From the NCBI GenBank assembly GCA_021774445.1, contig JAJFJA010000043.1, forward strand, positions 1-53,879: DNA of 53,879 bases, in the 5' to 3' direction. This DNA is from Alphaproteobacteria bacterium (GTDB lineage: Bacteria > Pseudomonadota > Alphaproteobacteria > UBA6615). The translations under genes and the position numbers were made by a program. This document shows positions 8,382 through 17,478 of this stretch, piece after piece. The notes below the pieces were generated by a model, which saw nothing but the letters and a program-made list of their open reading frames with translations, ran no database searches and was not told the DNA's origin. How positions within the stretch are numbered: position 1 is the first letter of the stretch; each line of letters opens with the position of its first letter.

Positions 8382-9152
8382 TCAGATCCTTAGGTAACCG
8401 CCGTCGACGATCAGCGATGTGCCCATGACATAACGAGCCAAGTCCGAAGCGAGATAGAGGCAGGTGTCCGCGACCTCTTCGGGCTCGCCCCAGCGGCGCG
8501 CCGGGATCATGTCGAGATAACCTTCGCCGGTTTCGGTGCCGATCACCGGATCGTCGGCAATGTTCATCTGGGTACGCATGATGCCGGGATTGACGTTGTT
8601 TACACGAATGCCCAGCGGACCCAATTCGTCGGCGAAGGAATAGGTCATCAGCCGAACGGCGCCCTTGGTGAGATTATAGGCGCTGAAACCGGCGGTGCCG
8701 CGCATGCCGGCGATGGAGCACATATTGATGATGACGCCGGACTTGCGTTTCGCCATCGCCCGGCCGGCCAGTTGCGAGCCGAAATAGACGCTCTTTACGT
8801 TGACATCGATCATCTTCTGGAAGACCTGCTCCGTGGCCTCCAAAATCGGTTCCTTGATCAGTATACCGGCGTTGTTGACCATGATGTCGAGGCCACCCCA
8901 ATCCTCCGCCGCTTCGACCAATTGCTCCAGATCGGAAATCCGGCTGACATCGCAGCGGACGAATTTCGCCGCGTCGGAGCGCTCGGCATTGATCAGATCC
9001 GCGGTCGGCGAGCCGCCTTCACGGCCCTCTTCGCTGAGATCGGCAACGACGACTCTCGCGCCATGCTCGGCAAAACGCCGGGCGATAGCCCTGCCGTTGC
9101 CGCTGCTGCCGCCGGTGACGATAGCAATGCGGTTCTTGAGCATCGGCTCCAT
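8382..9152 (-). CDS. SDR family oxidoreductase
   Basis: A 256-residue classical short-chain dehydrogenase. The NAD(P)-binding TGGSSGNGRAIA lies at about 14-25, the NNAG block in the middle, and the catalytic Ser with YNLTK (Tyr and Lys) follows. The end (GTSLIVDGGYLRI) is typical. It most likely oxidises or reduces a sugar or polyol hydroxyl in the pathway encoded around it. GGAGGA about 9 bases upstream supports the start at 9152. Small gaps to both neighbours place it inside the operon. Confidence 0.9.
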   Translation of the reverse strand: MEPMLKNRIAIVTGGSSGNGRAIARRFAEHGARVVVADLSEEGREGGSPTADLINAERSDAAKFVRCDVSRISDLEQLVEAAEDWGGLDIMVNNAGILIKEPILEATEQVFQKMIDVNVKSVYFGSQLAGRAMAKRKSGVIINMCSIAGMRGTAGFSAYNLTKGAVRLMTYSFADELGPLGIRVNNVNPGIMRTQMNIADDPVIGTETGEGYLDMIPARRWGEPEEVADTCLYLASDLARYVMGTSLIVDGGYLRI

Positions 9153-9155
9153 TAA

Positions 9156-10067
9156 TCAGTCTCCTCCAGTTGCCGCCGCGACGAGTTCGAGCAACCGCCG
9201 AGTGCCCGTTTGTTCAAGCCAGCTCACCAGCGCCGGCTCGCCGCCGGCACCGAAAATCGCTATGCCGTCCGACCAAATTGCCCGGCCACACATGAAACCG
9301 GCATAATGTACTCCTGACGTCCGGGCCATGATCAGCGAGTCACGGAAGCGCTCAAACGTCACGCCGGCACTCAGATAGACCAAAGGCAGACCACCCGCCG
9401 CGTCAGCGCAGGCGCGAAACGCGTTCTCGGCCGCCGCCCGGCTCATCAGGTTTTGTCCAAACCCATCGACAAAGTCGAGATCAACCGGGACCTCGACCTT
9501 GAGAACATCGACGGCAAAACGCGGCGCGGCGAACGCGGCGGTTGCGTCGCGGACTAACGCCGGCTTTAGGCCGGCATATTCCGGCGTACCCGGCTCGACC
9601 TGGTCGTCATAGACCAACGGTTCGAAAAGAAAGCGAATGTCGTGACGGGCGCATTCGGCCCCGATCTCCTGAACGAGATCTTGCTTGCGCCGGTTGAGGG
9701 CGGCGTCGCCTCTGGGCGCGTAATACAGAAAAAATTTGAGATGCCCAACACCTAAGGCGGGGTAGTCGGCGATCGCCAAATCATCCGGCAGGACCGTAAT
9801 CCGGTCCGCGGTGGAAATGTGGTAGACATCGGCCTCGTAGGCCATCATCGGCGCACAGCCCGGTGCATAGTCCGTCAGCAGCTGCCGTCCAAGCCTCGCG
9901 TCTACCAGGACCGTCGATGCCTTGGCGCTGAGAACGCGCACGATGCAGCGCTTGAACGTCAAAAGATCGTCGGCACATGCCGAGGCCCCCCGCGCGGCCT
10001 TGATGGCGGCGTCAAGCCCACTGCCCGCGTCAATTGCGATGCCATGGATTGGGGTTTCGACAGCCAT
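9156..10067 (-). CDS. Class I aldolase, LacD/tagatose-bisphosphate type
   Basis: A 303-residue TIM-barrel aldolase of the LacD/SqvT-like family. The VDVLKVEVPVD strand carries the predicted Schiff-base lysine (Lys190); KFFLYYAPRGD (Lys111 onward) and the EPLVYDD block match the substrate-binding strands of LacD. Such enzymes split ketose-1- or 1,6-phosphates into dihydroxyacetone phosphate and an aldehyde. It lies directly after dhaK, so the natural reading is that the DhaKL kinase phosphorylates a ketose which this enzyme then cleaves. A sulfosugar aldolase role (YihT-like) is an alternative, but no other sulfoglycolysis gene is next to it. Confidence 0.75.
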   Translation of the reverse strand: MAVETPIHGIAIDAGSGLDAAIKAARGASACADDLLTFKRCIVRVLSAKASTVLVDARLGRQLLTDYAPGCAPMMAYEADVYHISTADRITVLPDDLAIADYPALGVGHLKFFLYYAPRGDAALNRRKQDLVQEIGAECARHDIRFLFEPLVYDDQVEPGTPEYAGLKPALVRDATAAFAAPRFAVDVLKVEVPVDLDFVDGFGQNLMSRAAAENAFRACADAAGGLPLVYLSAGVTFERFRDSLIMARTSGVHYAGFMCGRAIWSDGIAIFGAGGEPALVSWLEQTGTRRLLELVAAATGGD

Positions 10068-10072
10068 GTCGA

Positions 10073-11083
10073 TTATGCCCCGTGGATCGCCGGGAAATAG
10101 GGGGTGGTCGACGGCGCGCGCCAGAATTGCAACATCTCGTCGCTTGGGGTCAGCAACGAGATGGAGAATCCGCCCATCTCCTGGGTGGTGACGAAGGTAC
10201 CGACCATGGGTGAGCTGTGCGGCACACCGCGGGCGTCGAGGATCGTCCCGACCTCGCGATAGACGGTCAAGAGTTCCATCAGGGTGGTGCCGCCGGCGCC
10301 ATTCACCAGGATGACCGTCGGCGTGCCCGATTGGATCGGACGGTCCGCGAGAATGACCTCGACCATATGGCCGACCAGGTCGCGCAAAGGACCGACCTTA
10401 TGGCGGCCCACGCCCGGCTCGCCATGCACGCCCATGCCGATGAAGATCTCGTCATCGGGCAAATCGAACATGGGCGCTCCGGTGAGTGGGGAAATTCCGG
10501 GGGCGACCGCGGCGGCGAGCGTACGGGTGCGGGCCCGCACCTCCTCCCCCAAGGCGACAAGCGGCTCAAGTGGCATGCCGGTCTCGGCGGCGGCGCCGAG
10601 AATCTTGTAGATGAACATCGTCCCCGGCGCGCCGCGGCGTTGATCCTCCTCGCCCTTCGGTGCCGACGACACGTCGTCATACATCAAGAGGGGCCGGACC
10701 TTTAGCCCCTCATCTTCAGCCAGCATCACAGCGCCGTTGCCGTTGATCACGTCGCCCTCATGGCGGGAAATGAGCAGGATCGACCCGGCGGCCCCGGTGA
10801 CATCGGTGATGCCCTGCAAGATCAACTCCGGGGGCGGGGCGGTGAAAACATCGCCGACGACATTGGCGTCAAGCACGCCGGGGCCGACGAAGCCCATTGC
10901 TATCGGCTCATGTCCCGAGCCGTTGCCGATCAGTAGCGAGACTTTCCGATCGGCAGGTCTTGGCGATGCCCGACGGACGACTCTGGAATGAACGCCGCGG
11001 GCCACAATGTCCGGGAAAGCGGCGACGAACCCGTCGATCATGTCGTCGACCATACGGTCGGCGGAATTGAAGAGCTTCTTCAT
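10073..11083 (-). CDS. dhaK: Dihydroxyacetone kinase, DhaK-type subunit
   Basis: A 336-residue DhaK protein. GNGSGHEP near residue 54 and GMGVHGEPG near 216 contain the two histidines (58 and 220) that bind the ketone substrate; in E. coli the second forms a covalent hemiaminal with dihydroxyacetone. It is coupled to dhaL (ATGA at 11080-11083). There is no DhaM/PTS partner in the window, so an ATP-dependent pair is likely. Related DhaK-type kinases act on erythrulose and other short ketoses; the surrounding isomerase, epimerase and aldolase suggest a similar unusual ketose here. Confidence 0.9.
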   Translation of the reverse strand: MKKLFNSADRMVDDMIDGFVAAFPDIVARGVHSRVVRRASPRPADRKVSLLIGNGSGHEPIAMGFVGPGVLDANVVGDVFTAPPPELILQGITDVTGAAGSILLISRHEGDVINGNGAVMLAEDEGLKVRPLLMYDDVSSAPKGEEDQRRGAPGTMFIYKILGAAAETGMPLEPLVALGEEVRARTRTLAAAVAPGISPLTGAPMFDLPDDEIFIGMGVHGEPGVGRHKVGPLRDLVGHMVEVILADRPIQSGTPTVILVNGAGGTTLMELLTVYREVGTILDARGVPHSSPMVGTFVTTQEMGGFSISLLTPSDEMLQFWRAPSTTPYFPAIHGA

Positions 11084-11640
11084 TGGTCTTTCTCCACAAA
11101 CTCGGCCAGCACCGCGAGGATCTCGGCAACCGATCGGGCGCCGGGGTCGGGGTGTCCCCGGCCGCCGGCCTCGACATATCGGGCGCGGCCACGCTTGGCC
11201 TGCATCCCCGTGGTTGCTTGCGCGCCCGCGGCAGCTTGGGTCGCGGCAAGTCGCGCGGCCGCCGCCAGAGTCGCGGCGGGTGTGGCGGCCGCCGCCGCCG
11301 GAATAAGGGCGTCAAGCATGGTCTTGTCACCGGCCTTGGCCTGGCCCAACCGGGTCACTTTTTCGGCGGCGTCGGCAAGTGTCGCGGCGAGGTTCGCGGG
11401 CTCGGTCAGGGACGTTTCCAGCCCGGCGAGCACAACACCGAACAGCGAGCCGGAAGCACCGCCGGAGGCGCCGCGAAAGGCTTTCGCCGCTGTCCCCTCC
11501 CCGGCCGCCGCGGCCGCGGTCAGGCCGCGCAGCATGGTGGTGCCGTGATCTCCGTCCCCAATTGCCGCGTCGAGTTGATTCAGTTCGCCCTCGAGGGCGC
11601 CGAACCGCGCGGCGAGGAGAGCGAAGAATGCCGTCGTCAT
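11080..11640 (-). CDS. dhaL: Dihydroxyacetone kinase, DhaL-type nucleotide-binding subunit
   Basis: A 186-residue DhaL protein. AAIGDGDHGTTM supplies the Asp residues that hold the two Mg ions and ATP, and GGASGSLFGVVL matches the phosphate-binding turn. It is rich in alanine, as usual for this all-helical subunit. The start at 11640 is chosen because it overlaps the stop of the epimerase gene (ATGA); the longer open frame to 11712 only runs into that gene. With DhaK it transfers phosphate from ATP to a short ketose. Confidence 0.9.
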   Translation of the reverse strand: MTTAFFALLAARFGALEGELNQLDAAIGDGDHGTTMLRGLTAAAAAGEGTAAKAFRGASGGASGSLFGVVLAGLETSLTEPANLAATLADAAEKVTRLGQAKAGDKTMLDALIPAAAAATPAATLAAAARLAATQAAAGAQATTGMQAKRGRARYVEAGGRGHPDPGARSVAEILAVLAEFVEKDQ

Positions 11641-12473
11641 GCGAAGGTTTGCCGCATGAAGCTGAGGGCTTGTGCCGCCGCCGCGGTCGGGTCCGGTTCG
11701 AGATCGCGCCAAATGTTGAGATCGGCGCTAGCGGGGTTGCCGGCCATGACGAACATTTCGGTGACGATCCAACGGTCGTACCCGAGGGCACGGAGGCCTT
11801 GCACCGCCTCCTGCCACGGGGCATGGCCGGAGCCGGGGACACCACGGTCGTTATCGGAGACATGGAAATGCACCAGTCGGTCGCCGGTCGCGGTGATCGC
11901 GCCCGCGACGTCCTTTTCCTCGATATTCATATGAAAGGTATCGAGCAGCACACCGACCCGGTCGGAACCGGAGGCGGTCGCCAGCGCCGTGGCCTCAGCG
12001 GCGGTGTTCACGAGGTCGGTCTCGAAGCGGTTGATGGCCTCGAGCCCGAGGGTCACCTCGTGACGTGCGAGATCATTATCGAGCTCGGCGAAGGCCGCGG
12101 CTGAACGCTCCGCCCGGACGGGCTTATTCACCGGATCGAAGACACCCCAGGGGGCATAGACGACGCCGGCAAGACCGTGCGATCCCAGACTGGCTGTGGT
12201 CTCAATGGCCCACCGCAAATAGCGCACGCCGGCAGCGCGGACTTCGGGGTCGGGCGAGGTGATATCGGCGTCTTTCGACAGACCGTCCGAACAGGTGATT
12301 TCCAAGCCATGATCGCGCACCTGCCCGGCCAAGGCGGCGGCCTTTTCCGTGGTCATGCCGAGCAACGATACCTCAACGCCGTCATATCCCAGATCGGCGA
12401 CGGTCTTAAGGATCGGGGTGATCTCGTCGGTCCACCTGGCCATCCACAGCCCCGCATGAACTCCGAATTTCAT
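11637..12473 (-). CDS. Sugar phosphate isomerase/epimerase (AP endonuclease family 2 fold)
   Basis: A 278-residue TIM-barrel protein of the xylose-isomerase-like family (D-tagatose/psicose 3-epimerase, hydroxypyruvate isomerase relatives). The likely metal ligands are the Glu in LGLEAINRF, the Asp in LLDTFHMN, the His in LVHFHVSDN and the Glu in IVTEMF. AGGAA 9 bases before the ATG at 12473 supports this start. It probably epimerises a ketose released by the nucleoside-cleaving enzymes or delivered by the transporter, ahead of phosphorylation by DhaKL, whose gene it overlaps. Confidence 0.85.
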   Translation of the reverse strand: MKFGVHAGLWMARWTDEITPILKTVADLGYDGVEVSLLGMTTEKAAALAGQVRDHGLEITCSDGLSKDADITSPDPEVRAAGVRYLRWAIETTASLGSHGLAGVVYAPWGVFDPVNKPVRAERSAAAFAELDNDLARHEVTLGLEAINRFETDLVNTAAEATALATASGSDRVGVLLDTFHMNIEEKDVAGAITATGDRLVHFHVSDNDRGVPGSGHAPWQEAVQGLRALGYDRWIVTEMFVMAGNPASADLNIWRDLEPDPTAAAAQALSFMRQTFA

Positions 12474-12525
12474 GGCTCGTTCCTCATTTTTTCCAATCCC
12501 ACAACGCAGTGCCGACGGCGACCAT

Positions 12526-13290
12526 TCAGAGTTGCGCCGCCAGCGCCAGTGCGGTTTCGAAGACATCTTTGTTACTGCGATCCAGGGCGGCGAGATCGGT
12601 TGCTTCTATTGGGTCAAGGAAGCGCCGACCACGGGTCAGCTCGTCCCAGACCACGAGCAACGACACGGCCTCCATGCGAAAACTCCGGGCAACGCTCAAC
12701 GTGGTTGCCGTCTCCATATCCACCGACAGAAGACCGGCCGCATGCCACGCTTCATACATCTCCACCGTCTCGGCAAATAACGAGGAGAAGGTAACGTGCG
12801 GACCAATGTGGACCTGCCGGCCAGGGTATTCGAGTAGGCCCCTGGCCGTCGCAAGCCATTTGGCGGAGGACGAGACCGTCGCGCCTTCGGTGTAGAGGTG
12901 GGCGACGCCGTCTTGCCCTGTTACGTGCTCCGGCAGAACAATATCCCCGGGTCGCAGATGGGACTGCAAGCCGCCACAGGTACCGATTTGAATTGCCAAC
13001 CGACAGCCGAGCACGCCGAAGAGATGAATTATTTCGCCGGCGCGGGGTGCCCCATAGGCCATACAGAAGGCGATCTTTTTGTCGCGCCAGCGGCCCCAGA
13101 AAATGTCCGGGACGGTCAGCTCTCGAACGTCGGTCAAATAACCAAGCCGCCAAGCCTGGCGCTGCGCCCGCCACCAGGACCCCTCGATGATGACGCAGTC
13201 GGGGATCTCGGCTTCGGTGAGGCCCGTGGCGTCCAGCCATTCGTCCGGTGTGACCTCCAGAATCGAGCGGAAGTTCGTGCTGGTTGTCAC
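12526..13290 (-). CDS. Nucleoside phosphorylase family protein
   Basis: A 254-residue protein of the PNP/uridine phosphorylase family. IQIGTCGGLQSHLRPGDIVLPE is the phosphate/ribose-binding block and LLSVDMETATTLSVAR contains the Met-Glu pair that holds the ribose hydroxyls; VVWDEL follows as the base-binding end. These enzymes split nucleosides with phosphate to give sugar-1-phosphate. The start is the GTG at 13290, 7 bases after the ABC ATPase stop; the longer frame to 13410 lies entirely inside that gene. Its place between importer and sugar genes is the best hint that the imported compound is nucleoside-like. Confidence 0.85.
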   Translation of the reverse strand: MTTSTNFRSILEVTPDEWLDATGLTEAEIPDCVIIEGSWWRAQRQAWRLGYLTDVRELTVPDIFWGRWRDKKIAFCMAYGAPRAGEIIHLFGVLGCRLAIQIGTCGGLQSHLRPGDIVLPEHVTGQDGVAHLYTEGATVSSSAKWLATARGLLEYPGRQVHIGPHVTFSSLFAETVEMYEAWHAAGLLSVDMETATTLSVARSFRMEAVSLLVVWDELTRGRRFLDPIEATDLAALDRSNKDVFETALALAAQL

Positions 13291-13297
13291 GGCCGGA

Positions 13298-14338
13298 CTA
13301 CCTGACGACCCAAAGGGCCGGCGCCGGTAGGCTAATCGGCGCGGTTTCGCCCTCGGCAATTTCCGTCGCGTCATTGGGGTTGGCGAGAACCTCGATAACT
13401 TCATCACCAACCTGGACGCGCAGCCGGGTCTGCGTCCCGAGATAGATTTTCGACAAGACCGTCGCGGTAAGCCGGTTCTCGGACTCGGCGGCCGGCCCGA
13501 TGCGCAGATTTTCGGGACGGAACGTCAGCTTGCCAGGGCCGTCAGCGATCCCATTGGGCAGCACGATCCGACCCAGCGGACTATCGAAGGCACCGTCCGA
13601 CACGGCACCGCCGACAAAGTTATGTGACCCAAAAAACCGGGCCGTCGCCTCGTCTATGGGACGGCGATAGAAGGCCTCCGCCGAGTCGTATTGCTTCAGA
13701 CGACCATCGAGGATCAGGGCGATGCGATCCGCCAGAACGACCGCTTCCTCCTGGTCGTGGGTGACGAAAATCGTGGTGATCCCCATCTCCTGCTGCAAGT
13801 TGCGGATCAGGTCGCGCATCTCGAAGCGCAGATGGGCGTCGAGATTGGAAAGCGGTTCGTCCAGAAGTAACACCCGCGGCTGGACGATCAGCGCGCGTGC
13901 CAAGGCGACGCGTTGCTGCTGGCCGCCGGACAGTTCTTTCGGCTTGCGTGCGCCGAGGTCCGGCAGCCTCACGAGGGCCAGTATCTCTGCGACGCGCCGC
14001 GCGATCTCGTCTTTCGGCAGCTTCCGCATCTTGAGGCCGAAACCAATGTTGTCGGCGACACTCATATAGGGAAAGAGCAGATAGTTCTGGAACACCATCA
14101 CGACGTTACGGTTTTCCGGCTTTTCACGCAGGATGGACTTGCCGTCGAAGTTGATCTCGCCGGAGGACACCGGTAGCAGCCCGGCAATCATCTTCATCGT
14201 CGTGGTCTTGCCGCAGCCCGAGGGACCAAGCAGTGCTGTGAGTTCGCCGCTGGCGATTTCGAGGGACAACCGATCGAGCGCCGGTGCGGTGGCGCCGGGA
14301 TAAACCTTCGTCAGCTCTTGCAGGGATACATGGGTCAT
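13298..14338 (-). CDS. ABC transporter ATP-binding protein
   Basis: A 346-residue importer ATPase. It has Walker A GPSGCGKTT, the Q-loop VFQNYLLFPYMSV, signature LSGGQQQRVALARA, Walker B VLLLDEPLSNLDAHL, the switch His in VTHDQEEA, and a C-terminal TOBE-like region (about 245-340). This is the UgpC/PotA class that energises sugar, polyamine and glycerol-phosphate importers. Its start overlaps the stop of the permease gene (14335-14338), placing it in the same operon as the two permeases and binding protein. Confidence 0.92.
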   Translation of the reverse strand: MTHVSLQELTKVYPGATAPALDRLSLEIASGELTALLGPSGCGKTTTMKMIAGLLPVSSGEINFDGKSILREKPENRNVVMVFQNYLLFPYMSVADNIGFGLKMRKLPKDEIARRVAEILALVRLPDLGARKPKELSGGQQQRVALARALIVQPRVLLLDEPLSNLDAHLRFEMRDLIRNLQQEMGITTIFVTHDQEEAVVLADRIALILDGRLKQYDSAEAFYRRPIDEATARFFGSHNFVGGAVSDGAFDSPLGRIVLPNGIADGPGKLTFRPENLRIGPAAESENRLTATVLSKIYLGTQTRLRVQVGDEVIEVLANPNDATEIAEGETAPISLPAPALWVVR

Positions 14339-15159
14339 ATCTGGCCGAACCCGCCGACAGCGCCGCTACGGCCCGAGAGGTGACGCGCCGTGAGGATGAG
14401 GATGAGAATCCCAGGAATAATGTAGATGACGCTGATTGCGCCGGTTAGATCGTTGCGCCCGGATGTCGCAAAATTAAAGAGCAGCAGCGGCAGGGTAATG
14501 ACGCGCCCGCCGCCGATCAGAAGCGTCAGAATGTATTGGCTCCACGATATGAGGAATGCGAACAGCGCGCCGACGATAATCCCCGGCATAATGGCCGGCA
14601 CGGTGACATACCAGAAGGTCTTGAGCGGTGATGCGCCGAGGCTCCGCGCCTGGGCCTCGAAGGCCGGGTCGTAGTTGGCAAAGATGCCCGACATCACGAG
14701 CACCATGTAGGGCAAGGTCGGGATCAAGTGGACGAGGATGACACCGAAGATGCTGTTCGCGAGTCCCAACCAGATGAAGACCACATGAATACCCAAGACC
14801 ACGGCAATACCGGGCACGATGGCCGGGGCCAGGATCAACAGTTCGATAAACTGTTTGCCGCGGAAATTGTACATCCCCAAGGCGCGGCCGGCGGGCACGC
14901 CGGCGAGAACCGAGAGCACCGTCGCCCCGAGGGAGATACCGATGGTCAACCACAGGGCGTCGATGACGCCGGAACGATCGGACAGGGCATATTCCCAGCC
15001 CTGCAGGGACCAGGCCGACGGCAGAACATTGGGGAAGAACCAGCTACGGCTGAAGGACCAGATCGCCAGCGGCACCAGCGGTAGAATTAGCCATGTCACC
15101 ATCATCACAGTGGTGATTGCCCGGAAAGTCCGAAACCCCGTCGATGGGCGTTGAGACAT
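14335..15159 (-). CDS. ABC transporter permease (PotC-like)
   Basis: A 274-residue inner-membrane permease with about six helices. The cytoplasmic EAA loop reads FEAQARSLGASPLKTFWYVTVPAIMPGI (about 165-193), which docks on the ATPase. Two bases separate it from the upstream permease and it overlaps the ATPase start. It forms the translocation pore with the protein at 15162. Confidence 0.9.
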   Translation of the reverse strand: MSQRPSTGFRTFRAITTVMMVTWLILPLVPLAIWSFSRSWFFPNVLPSAWSLQGWEYALSDRSGVIDALWLTIGISLGATVLSVLAGVPAGRALGMYNFRGKQFIELLILAPAIVPGIAVVLGIHVVFIWLGLANSIFGVILVHLIPTLPYMVLVMSGIFANYDPAFEAQARSLGASPLKTFWYVTVPAIMPGIIVGALFAFLISWSQYILTLLIGGGRVITLPLLLFNFATSGRNDLTGAISVIYIIPGILILILTARHLSGRSGAVGGFGQI

Positions 15160-15161
15160 CG

Positions 15162-16019
15162 TCAGTTCCTGAATTTCTGGCGGGTGTAGCGGATGTAGAA
15201 GAAAATCATCACGGCGCTGAGCAGGGCGATCACCATCGCCATCGCCATCGCCTCCGGCCGCGCCGCAAGGTCAACATCGGTAAATTTCCGAAAGGCGAGC
15301 ACCGGCAAGGCGGCAGGGAAGTTGGCGCCCAAGATGGCCGGTATTTCGAAGGCGCCAAAGGTGAAAGCGAAGACGATCACCGATGCCGAAAGGACGCCAG
15401 GAATGATCAGCGGAAGGAGCACGTGGATGAAGGATTGCCACTTGTTCGCGCCCAACGAACGCGCCACGCTCTCATAATCCTCACCCAGAGATTGCATATT
15501 CGCGAGCACGATCACGCCGATAAACGGTACCTCCTTCCAGACATATTGCAGGATAATCCCGATGGCGAAGGGATCGAACACCAGCGCCGGAAAATCGCTT
15601 GGGCGTTCGATCATACCGAACTCATTTGCCAGTCGCGCGAAACTTCCGGACTGCGAGAAAAGGTAAAGAATACCGACCGCACCGACGAGATGGGGCACTG
15701 TGAGATTGAGCTGAAAGAGGAAGTTTATCAGCGATCGGCCGACGAATGTGCGGCGCAAGAGAAGCGCCGCCCCGATCGCCAGCACGCAGGAAATCGCCGT
15801 CGAGGTGAACGCGATATGGAACGTCAATAGGAACGACAGATAGAACTCACTCGACGTGAAGACCGCTAAGTAGGCGTCGAAGTTTGGGTTGATGAGCCCG
15901 ATTATCGGCATGTAGTTGAAGCTGCGCATAAGGCCCAGCGCCAAGCCGCCGAGGAAGAGCAATACGATGACGCTCATGGCGGGTGTCAGCAGAAGGATGA
16001 TCTTCCAGCGGTCCGACAT
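15162..16019 (-). CDS. ABC transporter permease (PotB-like)
   Basis: A 285-residue permease with about six helices and the EAA loop SVARSLGANKWQSFIHVLLPLIIPG. The frame opens one codon earlier with a GTG, but AGAGGGG sits 4 bases before the ATG at 16019, so this start is used. It is the first permease of the YnjBCD-like importer and is separated from the binding-protein gene by a strong hairpin. Confidence 0.9.
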   Translation of the reverse strand: MSDRWKIILLLTPAMSVIVLLFLGGLALGLMRSFNYMPIIGLINPNFDAYLAVFTSSEFYLSFLLTFHIAFTSTAISCVLAIGAALLLRRTFVGRSLINFLFQLNLTVPHLVGAVGILYLFSQSGSFARLANEFGMIERPSDFPALVFDPFAIGIILQYVWKEVPFIGVIVLANMQSLGEDYESVARSLGANKWQSFIHVLLPLIIPGVLSASVIVFAFTFGAFEIPAILGANFPAALPVLAFRKFTDVDLAARPEAMAMAMVIALLSAVMIFFYIRYTRQKFRN

Positions 16020-16059
16020 CACGCCCCTCTTCGTGCCAAGCGACCGTCGTGCCGGCAGT

Positions 16060-16089
16060 GGACGGGCCCGCAGTCGCGCGGGCCCGTCC
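16060..16089. other. 12-bp perfect hairpin after binding-protein gene
   Basis: Arms GGACGGGCCCGC (16060-16071) and GCGGGCCCGTCC (16078-16089) are perfect complements around a 6-base loop. No run of T follows on the minus strand, so it is not an obvious terminator. Lying between binding protein and permease genes of one operon, it fits an mRNA-stabilising or partial-attenuation element that makes the binding protein more abundant than the permeases. Confidence 0.7.
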
Positions 16090-16097
16090 CTTGACGC

Positions 16098-17330
16098 CTA
16101 TCTGCCGACGTTTTCGAGCCAGCCTTGTTCAACGGCACTGATCCAGTCGGCCTGCATTTCAGGCAGGGCGGCCTTGGCCAGTTCTGAGGCTGAAACCACG
16201 GAAGGGTGCCGCACGATAGAGGCAAAGTTTGCCTGGATCTCGGCCGACGTGCGCGCGATGTCGATGGCGGGCGACGTGCCCCAAACATCCGGCTTGGCTT
16301 TCTCATATTGCGCTTCGCCCGAGAGAAGCACGTTGGATACGACCATAGCGGCGGCCTTATTGGGCGAATTCGCCGGAATGATCGTGTAGTTGGTGTTGCC
16401 GATCGTCCCATCGGTCAGACCGAAGGAGCGCACGGTCTCCGGGAAGGTCCCGTTCTGAACGGCAACGCCAAATCCGGACGGCTCATAACTGAAGTAGAGG
16501 GCGACTTCGCGGTTGGCGAAGAGGCTCTGCAAGGCCGTTATGGAGTTCGGATAGGTTTTGCCCTCGCGCCAAAGATGCGGTTCGAGGTCGTTCAGAATCT
16601 CCCAGGTCTCGGCGGAGATTTCGTCGAACTTGGCCTGATCGAACGGCCCAAGCACGTTGTCGGCGCCGCCGGCCGCATGCACGAAGACATGCCGGACAAA
16701 AACCGACCCATTGAAGTCGGGTGGCGCGGGATAAGTGAACTGGCCCGGGTTCGCCTTGATCCACTCAAGCAGGGCCGGCATCGATTTGGGTGGGGTCGGG
16801 GTGGCCGCCTCGTCATAGGCGAAGGCGAACTGGGCGCGAGACCACGGCACCTCACAGCCGTCCACCGCCAAGCCGAAATCATTGGCAATCGCCGGATTGT
16901 CCCAATCGACCAACGCATTGTTCGGCAAAGTTTCGGTGTAGCCGCAAAATGCCAGGTCAGCCTGTTTCATGGTGCGAAAATTTTCGCCGTTGATCCAAAT
17001 CATGTCGACGGATCCGGCATCGGTAACGCCAGCCTCGGTCTCGCCGAGAACGATATTCACGGCCTCGACAGTGTCATTCAGCCCGACCCGATTCAGGGTG
17101 ATGTCATAACGCTCTTTCACCAGGCCGCCGATATAATCGGAGACGTACTGATTGATATTGTCGGCGCCACCCCACATGAACCAATTCACGGTGCCGCCGC
17201 GGGCGTTGGCGACGACTTCCTCCCAAGGTTTGCCAATCAGCGCGTCGCCGTCGGCGGTGTCGGCCCAGGCGAGCTGCGCCGGGGCCAATGCCAACGTCGT
17301 CGCCAGCGCAATGCGATTTACAGTCTTCAT
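16098..17330 (-). CDS. ABC transporter substrate-binding protein, YnjB-like
   Basis: A 410-residue periplasmic binding protein. The N-terminus (MKTVNRIALATTLALAPAQLAWA-DTA) is a clear signal peptide. The early mature part, VNWFMWGGADNINQYVSDYI and SVDMIWINGENFRTMKQADL, matches the E. coli YnjB type of cluster D binding proteins. The ligand of YnjB itself is not firmly known. The gene is first in the long operon and is preceded by a promoter with an embedded palindrome. The enzymes downstream point to a nucleoside or modified sugar as ligand, which is inference. Confidence 0.85.
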   Translation of the reverse strand: MKTVNRIALATTLALAPAQLAWADTADGDALIGKPWEEVVANARGGTVNWFMWGGADNINQYVSDYIGGLVKERYDITLNRVGLNDTVEAVNIVLGETEAGVTDAGSVDMIWINGENFRTMKQADLAFCGYTETLPNNALVDWDNPAIANDFGLAVDGCEVPWSRAQFAFAYDEAATPTPPKSMPALLEWIKANPGQFTYPAPPDFNGSVFVRHVFVHAAGGADNVLGPFDQAKFDEISAETWEILNDLEPHLWREGKTYPNSITALQSLFANREVALYFSYEPSGFGVAVQNGTFPETVRSFGLTDGTIGNTNYTIIPANSPNKAAAMVVSNVLLSGEAQYEKAKPDVWGTSPAIDIARTSAEIQANFASIVRHPSVVSASELAKAALPEMQADWISAVEQGWLENVGR

Positions 17331-17478
17331 TTTTCCTCCACTGTTTGCCGTGCCTCTTTGACCACGACCCGATGCTTACCCTGAGCGCGGCGGGGTCTCA
17401 TAACGCATCTGCGACCGGTTTCGTAGACGCAATCCCTGTGGCTGAAATTCGCGCGGCATATTGCCCAGTTGCACATAT

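Noticed and set aside
15117..15830. Long plus-strand ORF antisense to the ABC permease
   Set aside because: It is a His/Arg/Asp-rich shadow typical of the antisense of a membrane protein; the minus-strand frame has clear permease motifs.
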